The notes: generated by a model not told the origin, from the sequence alone. Counted from the first letter of the stretch, positions 32,889 through 42,348 are shown. The stretch: 64,000 nucleotides of DNA from Neoroseomonas terrae (GCF_018129025.1 NZ_JAAEDI010000023.1:41652-105651); one strand, 5' to 3'. A program made the numbers and translations.

Positions 32889-32904
32889 ATTCACATCCGT
32901 GAAT
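32889..32904. promoter_or_regulatory. Palindromic operator, IclR-type candidate (divergent promoter)
   Basis: ATTCACATCCGTGAAT lies between the IclR start (32844) and the acyl-CoA dehydrogenase start (32975). It is a 7-2-7 dyad with one mismatch. It matches the site at 30509-30524 at 15 of 16 positions. Confidence 0.7.
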
Positions 32905-32974
32905 ACAACGACGGGCGCCTTGGCGGGCTGGTGCCGCCTGCAGCACGATCGCACGTCCTTTGGGTTCGGGTCGA

Positions 32975-34153
32975 ATGAGCGACGTTCCGGTGGCAGACGA
33001 ATTGGGCGGGTTCCGTGCCGAAGTACAGCGATTCCTCGTGAGTGCGTTGCCGCCTGAGTTGGCGGCGAGAACGAAGGCCGGCCATACGCTGTCGCGCGAT
33101 GAGCTCATGTTTTGGCACCGTACCCTGCATGGCCGGGGCTGGGTGGCACCTGGCTGGCCCACGGAGCATGGAGGTGCCGGCTGGAGCATCCTCCAGCGGC
33201 ACATCTATGACGAGGAAGCTGCGCGAGCCGGTGCGCCATCGATCATTCCAATGGCGCTGACGATTGTCGGGCCGCTGCTCATCGCCCATGGCACCGATGC
33301 ACAGCGCACCAAGTACCTACCGCGGATCCTCGATGGCAGTGAGATTTGGTGCCAGGCCTGGTCAGAGCCGGAGGCAGGCTCGGATCTCGCAAGCCTCAGG
33401 TGCCATGCTGAGCGCATCGGGGATGAGTACGTCGTCAACGGGACGAAGATCTGGACGACGTTTGCCCAGTGGGCGGATCGCTGCATGTTGCTCGCTAGAA
33501 CTGCAACGGGAGACCGACAGCAGTTCGGCATCACAATCCTGCTCATCGACATGAAAGATCCCGGTGTCTCGATCAGGCCGCTACCGTCGCTGGATGGCAT
33601 GCACGTCCTGAACCAGGTCTATTTCGACAATGTCCGGGTACTCGTGTCGGACCGCGTCGGCCCGGAGGATGAAGGCTGGGGACTACTTAAGTCGACGGTC
33701 GGCCACGAGAGGATTCTCAATGCAGATGTCGGGCGTGCCAGGGCACTGCTCGATCGTTTGATCCGGACGGTTCAAGCGAACCCAGGTGCACAGCCAGGTT
33801 TGCGCTCACGCGTCGCCCGGGCGGCCATTCGGCTCCGGTCGCTGGAGGTCCTCGTCATGCGTGCCCTGGACTCGCCGGACCCCGCCAATGCTTCCGGCGC
33901 ATCCATCATCAAGCTTCTGGGCACTGAGCTCCAACAAGAGGCCTCGTGGCTCATGAGCGAAGCCCTTGGCCTGTACGGCTTGCCTTATCTGCCGGACGTC
34001 ATGCAGAACGGCTGGCAGAATGAGATACCTATTGGCCCCGATGATGCCGCGACAGTGACGCCATTCTATCTGTTTTGGCGTAAGGCCTCGATCTCCGCGG
34101 GCACCAGCGAGATCATGCGAAACCTGATAGCGCAGCAGGTCCTTGGCCGATGA
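32975..34153 (+). CDS. Acyl-CoA dehydrogenase, large PimC-like type
   Basis: A 392-residue protein from ATG 32975. Motifs are GWVAPGWPTEHGGAGWSILQ, CQAWSEPEAGSDLASLRCHA, VNGTKIWTTFAQWADRCMLL, FYLFWRKASISAGTSEIMRN and a terminal AQQVLGR. It is a complete dehydrogenase. The next gene overlaps it by 4 bp (ATGA) and is the small-type partner, as in two-subunit pimeloyl-CoA dehydrogenase-like enzymes. The preceding palindrome suggests IclR control together with the ligase, giving an activation-then-oxidation pathway. Confidence 0.92.
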   Translation: MSDVPVADELGGFRAEVQRFLVSALPPELAARTKAGHTLSRDELMFWHRTLHGRGWVAPGWPTEHGGAGWSILQRHIYDEEAARAGAPSIIPMALTIVGPLLIAHGTDAQRTKYLPRILDGSEIWCQAWSEPEAGSDLASLRCHAERIGDEYVVNGTKIWTTFAQWADRCMLLARTATGDRQQFGITILLIDMKDPGVSIRPLPSLDGMHVLNQVYFDNVRVLVSDRVGPEDEGWGLLKSTVGHERILNADVGRARALLDRLIRTVQANPGAQPGLRSRVARAAIRLRSLEVLVMRALDSPDPANASGASIIKLLGTELQQEASWLMSEALGLYGLPYLPDVMQNGWQNEIPIGPDDAATVTPFYLFWRKASISAGTSEIMRNLIAQQVLGR

Positions 34154-35280
34154 GCATGTCATCCAGCCCTGGAGAGGATCTTCTTGCGATTGAGGAGGCC
34201 GCTAACAATTTCTTGTCGCAGGAGTACGACTTCAGACGCAGGAATATCTACCTGCAGGGGACCGGAAATGTTGAGCGGTCCCTGTGGCGTCGCTTTGCGG
34301 ACCTTGGCTGGCTTGGACTGTCACTACCGGAGGACTACGGCGGAGCCGGCGGCAGCGCGGTCGAAAGTTGGATGCTGCTCCAGCGATTGGGCGCCTACCT
34401 AGTGTTGGAACCCTACCTCTCCAGCGTGGTCGTCTGTGGTTGGCCCCTCGTCACGCACGGCCGGAAGCAAGTCCGCGACCGCCTGCTTCCGGAGTTGATC
34501 GCAGGACGAATACAACTGTCGCTAGCACTTAACGAGCCAGAAGGAAAACACCCCAACATCATTACTACCTTAGCGACGCCCATGGACGGCGGCTGGCGAT
34601 TAGTTGGCCATAAGTCGGTCGTCCTAGGCGCGCCGACCGCCGACTACCTCCTTTTGAGCGCCAGGTGCGACGCACAGCGCATTGTCCTGCTCATTCGTCC
34701 GGACGACGCTGGCGTCATGATCCGCCCCTATCGCCTCATTGATGGGCGGACCGCTGGCGAGATTCTTTTTGATGGTGCCCGAGTTGGGCCGGATAGTCTG
34801 CTGGCTGTCGGTCCCGAGGCCGATGAGTTGTTGGACGTAGCGCGCCTCGCAGGAGCATTCGGATGTGTTGCTGAATCAGTAGGCGTGATGAAGGCGGCGC
34901 TGGCAGCAACGGTCGAGCACGTTCGCGCCCGCCGTCAGTTCGGACAGGCGCTTTCGGGGTTTCAGGCTATTCGGCATCGCATTGCGGCCATGCACATCGC
35001 GTGTGAGGAGGCAGACGCCCTAGGTTGGAGAGCCGCTCAGGCCTACAGCCTTGCTGATCCTAAGGAACGCCTTGCCGCGATTGCTGCGGCTAAGTCTGAT
35101 GTGGGCCAAAGTGCTCGCCGTGTTTGCGAAGAGGCAGTCCAATTTCACGGCGCAATTGCTATCACCGATGAGTTCCCAGTTGGCCATTACCTCAAGCGAG
35201 CCGTCGTCAACGAGCGCCTATTCGGCAACAGCGAGCTCTGGACTGAACACTTCTCCAAGGCAGTATTCGGATGGCCTTAG
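34150..35280 (+). CDS. Acyl-CoA dehydrogenase, small PimD-like type
   Basis: A 376-residue partner of the preceding dehydrogenase, coupled by ATGA overlap. Present are FADLGWLGLSLPEDYGGAGG, a reduced FAD motif (LNEPEGKHPNI in place of SEPGSGSD), HVRARRQFGQALSGFQAIRH, and EAVQFHGAIAITDEFPVGHY. The weakened FAD loop is typical of the second subunit in such pairs. Codon third positions are visibly less GC-rich than in neighbouring genes in the second half, which could mean a different recent origin. Confidence 0.9.
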   Translation: MSMSSSPGEDLLAIEEAANNFLSQEYDFRRRNIYLQGTGNVERSLWRRFADLGWLGLSLPEDYGGAGGSAVESWMLLQRLGAYLVLEPYLSSVVVCGWPLVTHGRKQVRDRLLPELIAGRIQLSLALNEPEGKHPNIITTLATPMDGGWRLVGHKSVVLGAPTADYLLLSARCDAQRIVLLIRPDDAGVMIRPYRLIDGRTAGEILFDGARVGPDSLLAVGPEADELLDVARLAGAFGCVAESVGVMKAALAATVEHVRARRQFGQALSGFQAIRHRIAAMHIACEEADALGWRAAQAYSLADPKERLAAIAAAKSDVGQSARRVCEEAVQFHGAIAITDEFPVGHYLKRAVVNERLFGNSELWTEHFSKAVFGWP

Positions 35281-35416
35281 GCGGTGCGTGGGGATCACCA
35301 TACGCGCCCTGTGCAATTGCTCGTACGCACTGGTACTCCACCACCGATCAGCACAGCAGTGCGATGGCATTAGTGCCCAGAGGGACCATGGTGGTTGGCT
35401 AGCGCCCACGCCCCTG

Positions 35417-36400
35417 TCAGTCTGGCGTCACGCCACCATCCCGCACTATCCGCTCCCAACGCGGAATGTCCGCGTCCAGGCCCGCCCGTGTCTCGACGGC
35501 AGTGCTGCCGACCGGCTCGAAGCCAAGTTCCGCGAGGCGCGCCCGGATCGCTGCGCTGGTGACGACGGCCCGCGCGGCGCCGGCGAGGCGCTCGACGATC
35601 GGCTCCGGCAAACCGGCCGGCCCCACCAGGATGTTCACCAGGGCCGCGTCCACCTGCGGCAGACCTGCCTGGGCCATGCTCGGCACATCGGGAAGCAGGG
35701 GCGACCGCTCCGCCCCGGTCACGGCCAGCGCGCGAAGCCGCCCGGCACGGACATGCTCGGCGATGGCCGGCACTGTGCCGAAGGCCATCTGCACGCGCCC
35801 GGCGAGGAGATCCGTGATCATCGGACCGCCGCCGCGATAGGGCACATGGACGTAGTCGAAGCCCGCCGCCTGGCGGAACTGCTCGCCGGCCATGTGGACC
35901 GCCGTGCCGTTGCCGGCCGACGCGAAGGTCAGCGCGCCCGGCTTCGCGCGGCCTTCCGCGATCAGTTCCGCGACGGTCTGCCACGGGGACGAGGCTGGCA
36001 CGACCAGCGCCAGCGGCGCGCGGACGAGCAGCGACACCGGCGTGAAGTCGCGCCGCGTGTCATAGGGCAGCCGCGAGCCGAACAGCGCGGGGTTCACGAC
36101 GAAGGCGGTATCCATCACGCCCAGCGTGTAGCCATCCGCCGGCGCGGTCGCGACGGCCTGCGTGCCGGCGATGCTGGCAGCGCCGCCGCGATTCTCCACC
36201 ACGAAGGACTGGCCCAGCGCGGTGCTGAGTTCCTGGGCGAGCAGCCGCGCGGTGATGTCGCTCGCCCCGCCCGGCGGGTAGGGCACGATCAGCCGCACCG
36301 GCCGGCTCGGCCACGCCTGCGCCAAGGCCGGTCGCGCGGCCGCGCCCAGCGCAATCCCGCCCGCAAGCAGCGATCGCCGGCCCATGGTCATCGAATTCAT
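35417..36400 (-). CDS. Bug/TctC-family solute-binding protein
   Basis: A 327-residue receptor. The signal peptide MNSMTMGRRSLLAGGIALGA continues to a cleavage site after ARPALAQA. Hallmarks are PSRPVRLIVPYPPGGASDIT, VENRGGAASIAGTQ, ADGYTLGV, and the ending WERIVRDGGVTPD. It is the last gene of a minus-strand operon with an enolase-superfamily enzyme, a second Bug gene and an HD hydrolase. The enolase gene stop is 28 bp upstream of its start. Confidence 0.93.
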   Translation of the reverse strand: MNSMTMGRRSLLAGGIALGAAARPALAQAWPSRPVRLIVPYPPGGASDITARLLAQELSTALGQSFVVENRGGAASIAGTQAVATAPADGYTLGVMDTAFVVNPALFGSRLPYDTRRDFTPVSLLVRAPLALVVPASSPWQTVAELIAEGRAKPGALTFASAGNGTAVHMAGEQFRQAAGFDYVHVPYRGGGPMITDLLAGRVQMAFGTVPAIAEHVRAGRLRALAVTGAERSPLLPDVPSMAQAGLPQVDAALVNILVGPAGLPEPIVERLAGAARAVVTSAAIRARLAELGFEPVGSTAVETRAGLDADIPRWERIVRDGGVTPD

Positions 36401-36427
36401 TTGTTCCTCCCTGGTCGTGTCGCGGCG

Positions 36428-37576
36428 TCAGGCGGCATCGATCTGCCACTGCTCACCAAGCCATGGCGCCAGTCGTGCCGGATCGAGCTCGAAGCCGAGG
36501 CCCGGCGCGTCCGGCACCGCGATCGTGCCATCGGCCGCCGGGTCCATCGGTCCGAGCAGCGTCAGCAACGGGTTCGGCGTCACGTCGATCTCGATGAAGG
36601 GATAGGGCATCGGACCGCCGCCGCGGCGCGGCACCAGCAGCGACCCCATCTGCAACGCGGCATGGGCGTTCACCAGCGTGCCGAATACATGCGGCATCGC
36701 CGGCACGTCGAAGGCATCGGCCAGCGCCGCGATGCGCCGGAAGCCGTTGAAGCCGCCGCAGACGCCCATGTCCGGTTGCAGCACGGAGAAGGTGCGCGCC
36801 TGCAGGAAGTCGCGGAACGCCGCGAGGCTGCCGAGTGCCTCCCCACCCGCGATGGCGCAGCGCGTCGCCTGCGCCACGGCCTGATAGCCGCCGATATCCT
36901 CGGGCTGCAGCGGTTCCTCAATCCACAGGAGGTCGGCATCCTCCATGTGTCGCGCGCTTTGCAGCGCGGCACCGACGGCGTAGCCCTGGTTGATGTCCAC
37001 CATCAGCGCCGCATCCGGCCCAACCTGCCGCCGCATCGCGCGCATCACCTCGCCGTCGCGATGCGGCGCGACACCAACGCGCGGCTTGATGGCGCGGAAG
37101 TTGCGGCGCAGTAGGTCATCGACCTGGCCGGGATACTCTCTGTAAGGGTCCGGGCCCTCGGCGATGAACGGTCCGCTCGCATAGGCCAGCATCCGGTCGC
37201 GCAGCGCGCCGCCCAGCATGCGCGCGACGCTGACGCCGAGGCTGCGCGCGGCGAGATCGTGCAGCGCCATGTCGATGGACGAGATCGCCATCATGCCAGC
37301 ACCGCGCCGGTCATAGTTCAGCGTGCCGGCCATCGCGTGATACAGCCGGCCAAGGTCCTGCACCGGCTGCCCGAGCACCAGCGGCGCCAGCCGCGCCCGG
37401 ATGAAGGCGGCCGCCGCGAAGGGCGAGGAGAAGGCCTCGCCCCAGCCGACCGTCCCGTCCTCGCCGATCGCCTGGACCAGCAGGAAGTCACGCCGGCGGA
37501 TGAAGGTCGAGGCGTTGCCGAGTGCCGGGCTCGGCGAGAAGCCGAGATGGTAGCCACGCAGGCCGATGATCTTCAC
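36428..37576 (-). CDS. Enolase-superfamily enzyme, mandelate racemase-like
   Basis: A 382-residue enzyme of the mandelate racemase/muconate lactonizing group, which abstracts a proton alpha to a carboxylate using Mg2+. The basic pair is in RAIKPRVG (K-P-R rather than K-x-K). Metal ligands are MVDINQ (Asp), WIEEPL (Glu) and AGGEALG (Glu). The His-Asp dyad is in VLQPDMGVCGG and MPHVFGT. The likely job is racemisation or dehydration of a hydroxy- or sugar acid brought in by the flanking Bug proteins. A full-length paralog of identical size is at 59082. Confidence 0.9.
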   Translation of the reverse strand: MKIIGLRGYHLGFSPSPALGNASTFIRRRDFLLVQAIGEDGTVGWGEAFSSPFAAAAFIRARLAPLVLGQPVQDLGRLYHAMAGTLNYDRRGAGMMAISSIDMALHDLAARSLGVSVARMLGGALRDRMLAYASGPFIAEGPDPYREYPGQVDDLLRRNFRAIKPRVGVAPHRDGEVMRAMRRQVGPDAALMVDINQGYAVGAALQSARHMEDADLLWIEEPLQPEDIGGYQAVAQATRCAIAGGEALGSLAAFRDFLQARTFSVLQPDMGVCGGFNGFRRIAALADAFDVPAMPHVFGTLVNAHAALQMGSLLVPRRGGGPMPYPFIEIDVTPNPLLTLLGPMDPAADGTIAVPDAPGLGFELDPARLAPWLGEQWQIDAA

Positions 37577-37633
37577 CCATCCTCCAGTCCCGCCGCGCGT
37601 GACGGCGGTGCAGCGTTGGTCCGCTATGAGCCT

Positions 37634-38608
37634 TCAGTCGGCTCGGATGTTGGCCTCTTGCACAAGGCGGCTCCATTTGGCGATGTCGGCGGCGATGAAG
37701 GCGTCGGCCTCGGTGGCATTGGTGCCGCCCGGTTCCAGACCAAGCGCCGTCAGCCGCTCGCGCACCGCGTCGCTGATCAGCACCGCCGCCGTCTCGGTGC
37801 GCAGCCGCGCGACGATCGGCGCCGGCGTGCCCGACCGCACCGAGAGCACGTGCCAGACGGCCAGCGAGAAGCCGGGAACGCCGGCCTCCGCGACCGTGGG
37901 CAGTTGCGGATAGGCGGCCGAACGCTGCTCCCCTGACGTCGCGAGGGCCCGCAGACGGCCGGACTGGAGCAGTTCCGCAACCTCGGCGGGGCCGGCGAAC
38001 ATGAAGTGCAGCGTGCCGTTGATCATGTCCGTCAGCGCCGCAGCGTTGCCGCGATACGGCACATGCTCGGCCTGGAAACCCGCGATCTGGCCCATCATCA
38101 CCACCGCGACGTGGGATGGCGACCCAACGCCGGGCGAGCCGTAGGACAACCGGCTCGGCGCCGAGCGCGCCTGCTGGATCAGGGAGGGCACGTCGCGCGC
38201 CGGCCCATCCACCGGCACGACGAGCACGCTCGATGCGCGCGCGACCATCGCGATGGTGGTGAAGTCGCGGCTCGTCTCGAAGCCGGCCGTGCGGACGATC
38301 AGCGGGCTGATCGCGTGCGTGCCGATATGGCCGATGACCAGGGTATAGCCATCGGCCGGCGCCTGCGCGGCCGCCGCCATGCCGAGCAGCCCATTGGCCC
38401 CGCCGCGATTGTCCACCACCACCGGCTGGCCGAGCCTCTGTTGCAGCCCGGCGGCGATGAGCCGCGCCAGGATGTCCGAACTGCCGCCGGGCACGAAGGG
38501 CACGATGAGGCGGATCGGCCGGTCCGGCCATTCCGCCCGCGCGGCCGGCGCAAAACACGACAGCAGCGCGACGGCAAAGCAGGCCAGCACCCGTCTGGTG
38601 AAGCGCAT
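37634..38608 (-). CDS. Bug/TctC-family solute-binding protein
   Basis: A 324-residue receptor. Start at the ATG at 38608, behind GGGAGGAACAACGG. The signal peptide MRFTRRVLACFAVALLSCFA is cleaved after PAARA. Hallmarks are PDRPIRLIVPFVPGGSSDIL, VDNRGGANGLLGMAA and ADGYTLVIGH. It is the second Bug gene in the same operon as 35417, which is unusual because one receptor per transporter is normal. The two differ enough to bind different ligands. Confidence 0.93.
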   Translation of the reverse strand: MRFTRRVLACFAVALLSCFAPAARAEWPDRPIRLIVPFVPGGSSDILARLIAAGLQQRLGQPVVVDNRGGANGLLGMAAAAQAPADGYTLVIGHIGTHAISPLIVRTAGFETSRDFTTIAMVARASSVLVVPVDGPARDVPSLIQQARSAPSRLSYGSPGVGSPSHVAVVMMGQIAGFQAEHVPYRGNAAALTDMINGTLHFMFAGPAEVAELLQSGRLRALATSGEQRSAAYPQLPTVAEAGVPGFSLAVWHVLSVRSGTPAPIVARLRTETAAVLISDAVRERLTALGLEPGGTNATEADAFIAADIAKWSRLVQEANIRAD

Positions 38609-38645
38609 CCCGTTGTTCCTCCCGTTGTTCGTTTGCTTGACGCGC

Positions 38646-39305
38646 TTACCGGAGCGCGCGCGGTGCGATCTTCCGTCCGGCGAGGACCGGGTCGCTGCTC
38701 GGCTGCAGCAGGCCACAGCCGCCTGCCACCGCCCACCACAGGCTGTCGGCGCGATGGACGATCAGGCATTCCAGGCTGCGGATGACGCCATCGCCTTCGA
38801 AGGAATGGCCGAGCGCGATATGCGCGATCTCCTCCGGCAGGCCAACGGCGATGCAGATATGCGCGCCATACACCGAGTGGCGCAGCGACGGCAGGCCGGT
38901 CTGGGACGGGTCGCCTTCCCAGCGGCGCCGGTTCTCCGCATCGAACTCCCAGGGCTTGCCAACGTCATGCACGAGGCCGCCGGCCAGCACGATGTCCCGG
39001 TTGATGTTCGCTTCCGGGAAGGTCGTGGTGAAGTTGTCGGCGATCGACAGGGCGATCTGCGTGACGCCGCGCAGATGCACCGTCTGGTCGCCGCGCTTGA
39101 GCGGGAACATGCCGGGATTGCCTTCCCCCGGCAGGTCCGACACGCGGGCGAAGCTGCTCTCTGACAGGGCGTAGGCCCAGGCCTCGATGCATTTGGCCCG
39201 CAATTCGGCATCGGCGATGTCGGCGAGTTCCGGCAAATCCTCGACGACGGCATCGCGCAGGGCCTGGGTGACCGGCCGCCGGACGCGGCGATCCATGAAA
39301 TGCAC
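38646..39305 (-). CDS. HD-domain metal-dependent hydrolase
   Basis: A 219-residue protein. The HD superfamily pattern is clear: QTVHLRGVTQIAL supplies the first His, GGLVHDVGKPWEF is the HD doublet (about residues 112-113), then SLRHSVYGAHI and IALGHSFEGDG give further His ligands, and VHRADSLWWAV the last Asp. Family members hydrolyse phosphates or act as C-C/C-N lyases on small molecules. It is first in a minus-strand operon with two Bug genes and the enolase-superfamily gene, and divergent from LysR. The role is probably a metabolic hydrolase rather than nucleotide signalling. Confidence 0.85.
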   Translation of the reverse strand: MHFMDRRVRRPVTQALRDAVVEDLPELADIADAELRAKCIEAWAYALSESSFARVSDLPGEGNPGMFPLKRGDQTVHLRGVTQIALSIADNFTTTFPEANINRDIVLAGGLVHDVGKPWEFDAENRRRWEGDPSQTGLPSLRHSVYGAHICIAVGLPEEIAHIALGHSFEGDGVIRSLECLIVHRADSLWWAVAGGCGLLQPSSDPVLAGRKIAPRALR

Positions 39306-39422
39306 GGTGCTTCTCTCCCCACTCGCCGCTGCCCTCGGAACCGGGCCGCTTACGCTTCAGGTTGTGCCAGCGGAATCCATATGGAAAATATCTCTTTCGA
39401 CAGCATTCATGTGATTCAGGTT

Positions 39423-40322
39423 ATGCGTCTGCGGCTTCGGGAGCTGGAGGTGTTCCGGCAGGTGATGGAGGTGGGCAGCGTCACCGAGGCGGCGCGCAGC
39501 CTTGGTACGTCGCAGCCCGCGGTCAGCAAGATGCTGCAGCAGGTCGAGGACCGGCTGGGCTTCGACCTGTTTGTCCGGGATGGCCGGCGCTTGCGACCTA
39601 CGGCTGAGGCTCAGGCCCTGCTGCCGGAGACGATGAAGGCCTTCGGCGCGCTCGACGCCGTGCATCGCCTGGCGGATGACCTGCGCGTCGGGCGGTCGGG
39701 CATCCTTACCATCGCGGCCATCCCGTCCCTCGCCAACAGCCTGCTGCCGCTGGCGATCCAGCGGTTCCGCGAGACGCGACCGCATGCGTCGGTCGTCGTG
39801 CAGACCGGGCGGGCGGCGGAGGTCACCGCCATCGTCAGCAGCCAGGCGGCCGATCTCGGGGCGGTTGTCGGGCCGGTCGGCCAGGCGGATGTTCGCGTCA
39901 GCGAACTCGGCGCATCGGCGCTGGCCTGCGTCATGCCGAAGGGTCACCCCCTGGCTGAACGATCGAGCGTGACGCCCAGCGACCTGCAGGGTCTTTCGCT
40001 GATCTGCCCGGGGCGCGGCTGGCCGATCGGCACCATGCTGGAAGGCGCCTTCACCAATGCGAATGTGCCGCTGCGCATCGCCATGGACGTGCCGCAGGCG
40101 ACGATCGCGGGCGCGCTGGTGCGTGCTGGCGCGGGTGTCGCGGTGCTGGACGGCTTCGGCGGCATGTGCGTCGCGGCGCCCGATCTCGTGGCAGTGCCCC
40201 TGCGGCCGAGGATGGTGAGCGTCGCGCGCCTGATCGAACCGCGGCACCGTCCACTGTCGCGGCTCGCGCTGGAATTCCGGCGGGAACTGCTGGCGGTCAC
40301 GGAGGCAGCGGGGTTCCGCTGA
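39423..40322 (+). CDS. LysR-family regulator
   Basis: A 299-residue LysR protein. Start chosen at 39423 (MRLRLRELEVFRQVMEVGSV), matching the normal LysR N-terminus and the paralog at 57515; an upstream ATG at 39381 would add 14 residues. The HTH is in GSVTEAARSLGTSQPAVSKM. The effector domain follows (RSGILTIAAIPSLANSLLPL). It is divergent from the HD/enolase/Bug operon and most likely controls it. Closest relative in the window is the LysR at 56628, which sits beside the paralogous enolase cluster. Confidence 0.92.
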   Translation: MRLRLRELEVFRQVMEVGSVTEAARSLGTSQPAVSKMLQQVEDRLGFDLFVRDGRRLRPTAEAQALLPETMKAFGALDAVHRLADDLRVGRSGILTIAAIPSLANSLLPLAIQRFRETRPHASVVVQTGRAAEVTAIVSSQAADLGAVVGPVGQADVRVSELGASALACVMPKGHPLAERSSVTPSDLQGLSLICPGRGWPIGTMLEGAFTNANVPLRIAMDVPQATIAGALVRAGAGVAVLDGFGGMCVAAPDLVAVPLRPRMVSVARLIEPRHRPLSRLALEFRRELLAVTEAAGFR

Positions 40323-40346
40323 GGACGGGGGCCAGGCCCATCGCGA

Positions 40347-41297
40347 CTATCCATCATAAGCGATGCGGAACCCTGTGTGCCCGGCCGACGTGTCAGGGCT
40401 GTGGCCCGTCCGCGCCGCGATGCGATAGCGGTAGCAATAGCTCTCGTGGCAGAGATACGAACCGCCCTTCATCACGCGTTCGCCGGCGGATGCCGCCACC
40501 GCATTGCGTGCCTTCGCCATGGAGGACAGAGAGCGCACGCGGAACGCATCCGCGCACCACTCCCACACATTGCCGCACATGTTGAACAGGCCATAGGCGT
40601 TCGGCGCGAAGCTGTCGGCAGGCGCGGTCCCCGCGAAGCCGTCGGCGGCCGTGTTGCTCTGCGGGAAGCTGCCCTGCCAGATGTTGCAATGGCCGGCATT
40701 GGCGTCGTCGGGCTCGTCCGCGCCCCATGGAAACCGCGCCTTCCGATCGCCGCCCCTCGCGGCGTGTTCCCACTCGGCCTCCGTCGGCAGCCTTCCCCCC
40801 GACCAGGCGGCGTAGGCGGCCGCGTCATTCCAGGACACATGGATCACCGGATGATCGGCACGATCCGCCGTGGATGACCCGGGGCCTTCAGGCGCCGACC
40901 AACACGCGCCCTGGACCTTCGCCCACCATGGCGTCTGCGGCGGGCTTTCCACTGCCGCGCCGGGCGGCAGGAACGCGCGGAAGACATAGGACCAGCCGTA
41001 GCGCTCGGCATCGCTCCGGTACCCCGTTCCCGCCACGAAGGCAGCGAAACGCGCATTCGTCACGGCCTGGGCGTCGATGCGGAAGGGGCGGAGCGAGATG
41101 CGCCGCGCCGGCCCTTCGCCGTCAGCGCGAAAGACCGGGGCATCGGTGCCGATCGTCCCCTGCCCGCCCGGAATGGCGACGACGACCGATGCTACCGACG
41201 GATGCGCACGCTGCGCCATCGGGGCCGGTGCCGCGCCGGCGACCGCGCCGCGCCCGGGGACGCAGCAGGCCTTCGTACCGTCCGGCGGCAGGATCAT
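40347..41297 (-). CDS. Formylglycine-generating enzyme (sulfatase-activating)
   Basis: A 316-residue protein of the SUMF1/FGE family, which oxidises the CxPxR cysteine of sulfatases to formylglycine. The diagnostic active-site segment is present: GGSYLCHESYCYRYRIAART, carrying the two catalytic cysteines five residues apart. Other hallmarks are HVSWNDAAAYAAWSGGRLPT, EAEWEHAARGG and NMCGNVWEWCADAF. Start is the ATG at 41297, which overlaps the LysR stop (ATGA). Its client is almost certainly the sulfatase at 42466, which has CVPAR. The N-terminus lacks a signal peptide, so activation is cytoplasmic. Confidence 0.93.
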   Translation of the reverse strand: MILPPDGTKACCVPGRGAVAGAAPAPMAQRAHPSVASVVVAIPGGQGTIGTDAPVFRADGEGPARRISLRPFRIDAQAVTNARFAAFVAGTGYRSDAERYGWSYVFRAFLPPGAAVESPPQTPWWAKVQGACWSAPEGPGSSTADRADHPVIHVSWNDAAAYAAWSGGRLPTEAEWEHAARGGDRKARFPWGADEPDDANAGHCNIWQGSFPQSNTAADGFAGTAPADSFAPNAYGLFNMCGNVWEWCADAFRVRSLSSMAKARNAVAASAGERVMKGGSYLCHESYCYRYRIAARTGHSPDTSAGHTGFRIAYDG

Positions 41298-42277
41298 CGC
41301 GTTTCCTCCGTGGTGCGCCTCGCACGCGGCGCCGTGGAACGACGCCTCGGCGCACGATGATCGACGGTGCCCCCGGCACCTGCAATGACGCGCGCTGCCG
41401 ACTCGATCTGCTTCATCAGGCGCAGCGCGGTGGGGCTGAGATAGCCCTTGGCCCGCCACACCAGCCCGGCGGAGCGATCGAAGAGGTCATCCGACGACGT
41501 CATGGCGACCTCGCGATAGGCGTGCCCCAATTCGGAGGGCCCGAGACGCGAGCGTTCGAGCAGGGCCAGCGCGTTGAAGGTTACGCCGAGCCGCAAGGGA
41601 AACGGGTGGTCGCGCAATGCCACCATCGCCGAGGGAAACATCAGGCCGCGACTGCCGAACTGATGCTCCAACCAGCCGCGCGCTTCGGTTCCGGTCGCGG
41701 GCACCAGCCAGGTCTGCGTTGCGAGGTCAGGCCAGGACACGCCCGCGCGATCATGCAGCGGATGGTTCACCGGCGCGGCGACGACACGCGGGTCGCGGAA
41801 CAGCGGCTTCCACATCAGGTCGCCATCATTGGCGAAGCCTGAACCCGCGACAGCGAAATCGATCTCGCTGTTCAGCAGCAGGCGTCCAAAGATCGCCGGC
41901 GTGCCGCCCAGCATCTCGATCATCATGCCTTGCCGCATCAGCGGCCGCACCGCGTCGGCGAGAAGCATCTGCGGAATGCCGATCCCTACCCCGATCCGCA
42001 CCAGCCCGGCGCGACCGCTGCGCAGGTCGCGCATCGCGATGCTCGCATCCTCGATCCTGGCATGGATGTCGCGCGCATGCGCGGCGAAGATCTGGCCCGA
42101 TTCCGTGAGGACGACGCCGCGCGCCTTCCGCTCGAACAACTGCATGCCCAGCGCGCGTTCCAGCCGCGCCACGGATTTCGTCAGCGTCGGCTGGGAAATC
42201 CCGAGCTGTCGCGCCGCCGCGCTGAGATTCTGGCTGCCGGCGACCGCCAGGAAGTATCCGATGTCATCGGTGTTCAT
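41294..42277 (-). CDS. LysR-family regulator of the sulfatase cluster
   Basis: A 327-residue LysR protein. The HTH is in NLSAAARQLGISQPTLTKSV and the effector domain follows (RIGVGIGIPQMLLADAVRPL). The C-terminal ~30 residues are an Arg/Thr-rich extension that overlaps the FGE start. It is co-transcribed with the FGE and divergent from sulfatase plus Bug. A T-N11-A dyad at 42334-42348 in the shared promoter region is a likely binding site. Confidence 0.92.
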   Translation of the reverse strand: MNTDDIGYFLAVAGSQNLSAAARQLGISQPTLTKSVARLERALGMQLFERKARGVVLTESGQIFAAHARDIHARIEDASIAMRDLRSGRAGLVRIGVGIGIPQMLLADAVRPLMRQGMMIEMLGGTPAIFGRLLLNSEIDFAVAGSGFANDGDLMWKPLFRDPRVVAAPVNHPLHDRAGVSWPDLATQTWLVPATGTEARGWLEHQFGSRGLMFPSAMVALRDHPFPLRLGVTFNALALLERSRLGPSELGHAYREVAMTSSDDLFDRSAGLVWRAKGYLSPTALRLMKQIESAARVIAGAGGTVDHRAPRRRSTAPRARRTTEETR

Positions 42278-42333
42278 CCGTCGCCCCGCCCCGCGGCGGC
42301 ATCGCGACCGAGATCAAGGCGACGCCACGCGTT

Positions 42334-42348
42334 ATGCCAATCCGGCAT
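42334..42348. promoter_or_regulatory. LysR-type operator candidate
   Basis: ATGCC-AATCC-GGCAT, a perfect 5-bp dyad with the T-N11-A pattern typical of LysR sites, in the 188-bp gap between the LysR gene and the sulfatase gene. Confidence 0.55.

Noticed and set aside
35051..37114. A 687-residue plus-strand frame across the Bug and enolase genes
   Set aside because: It runs antisense to two clear protein families and has low-complexity Arg/Gly/His composition.
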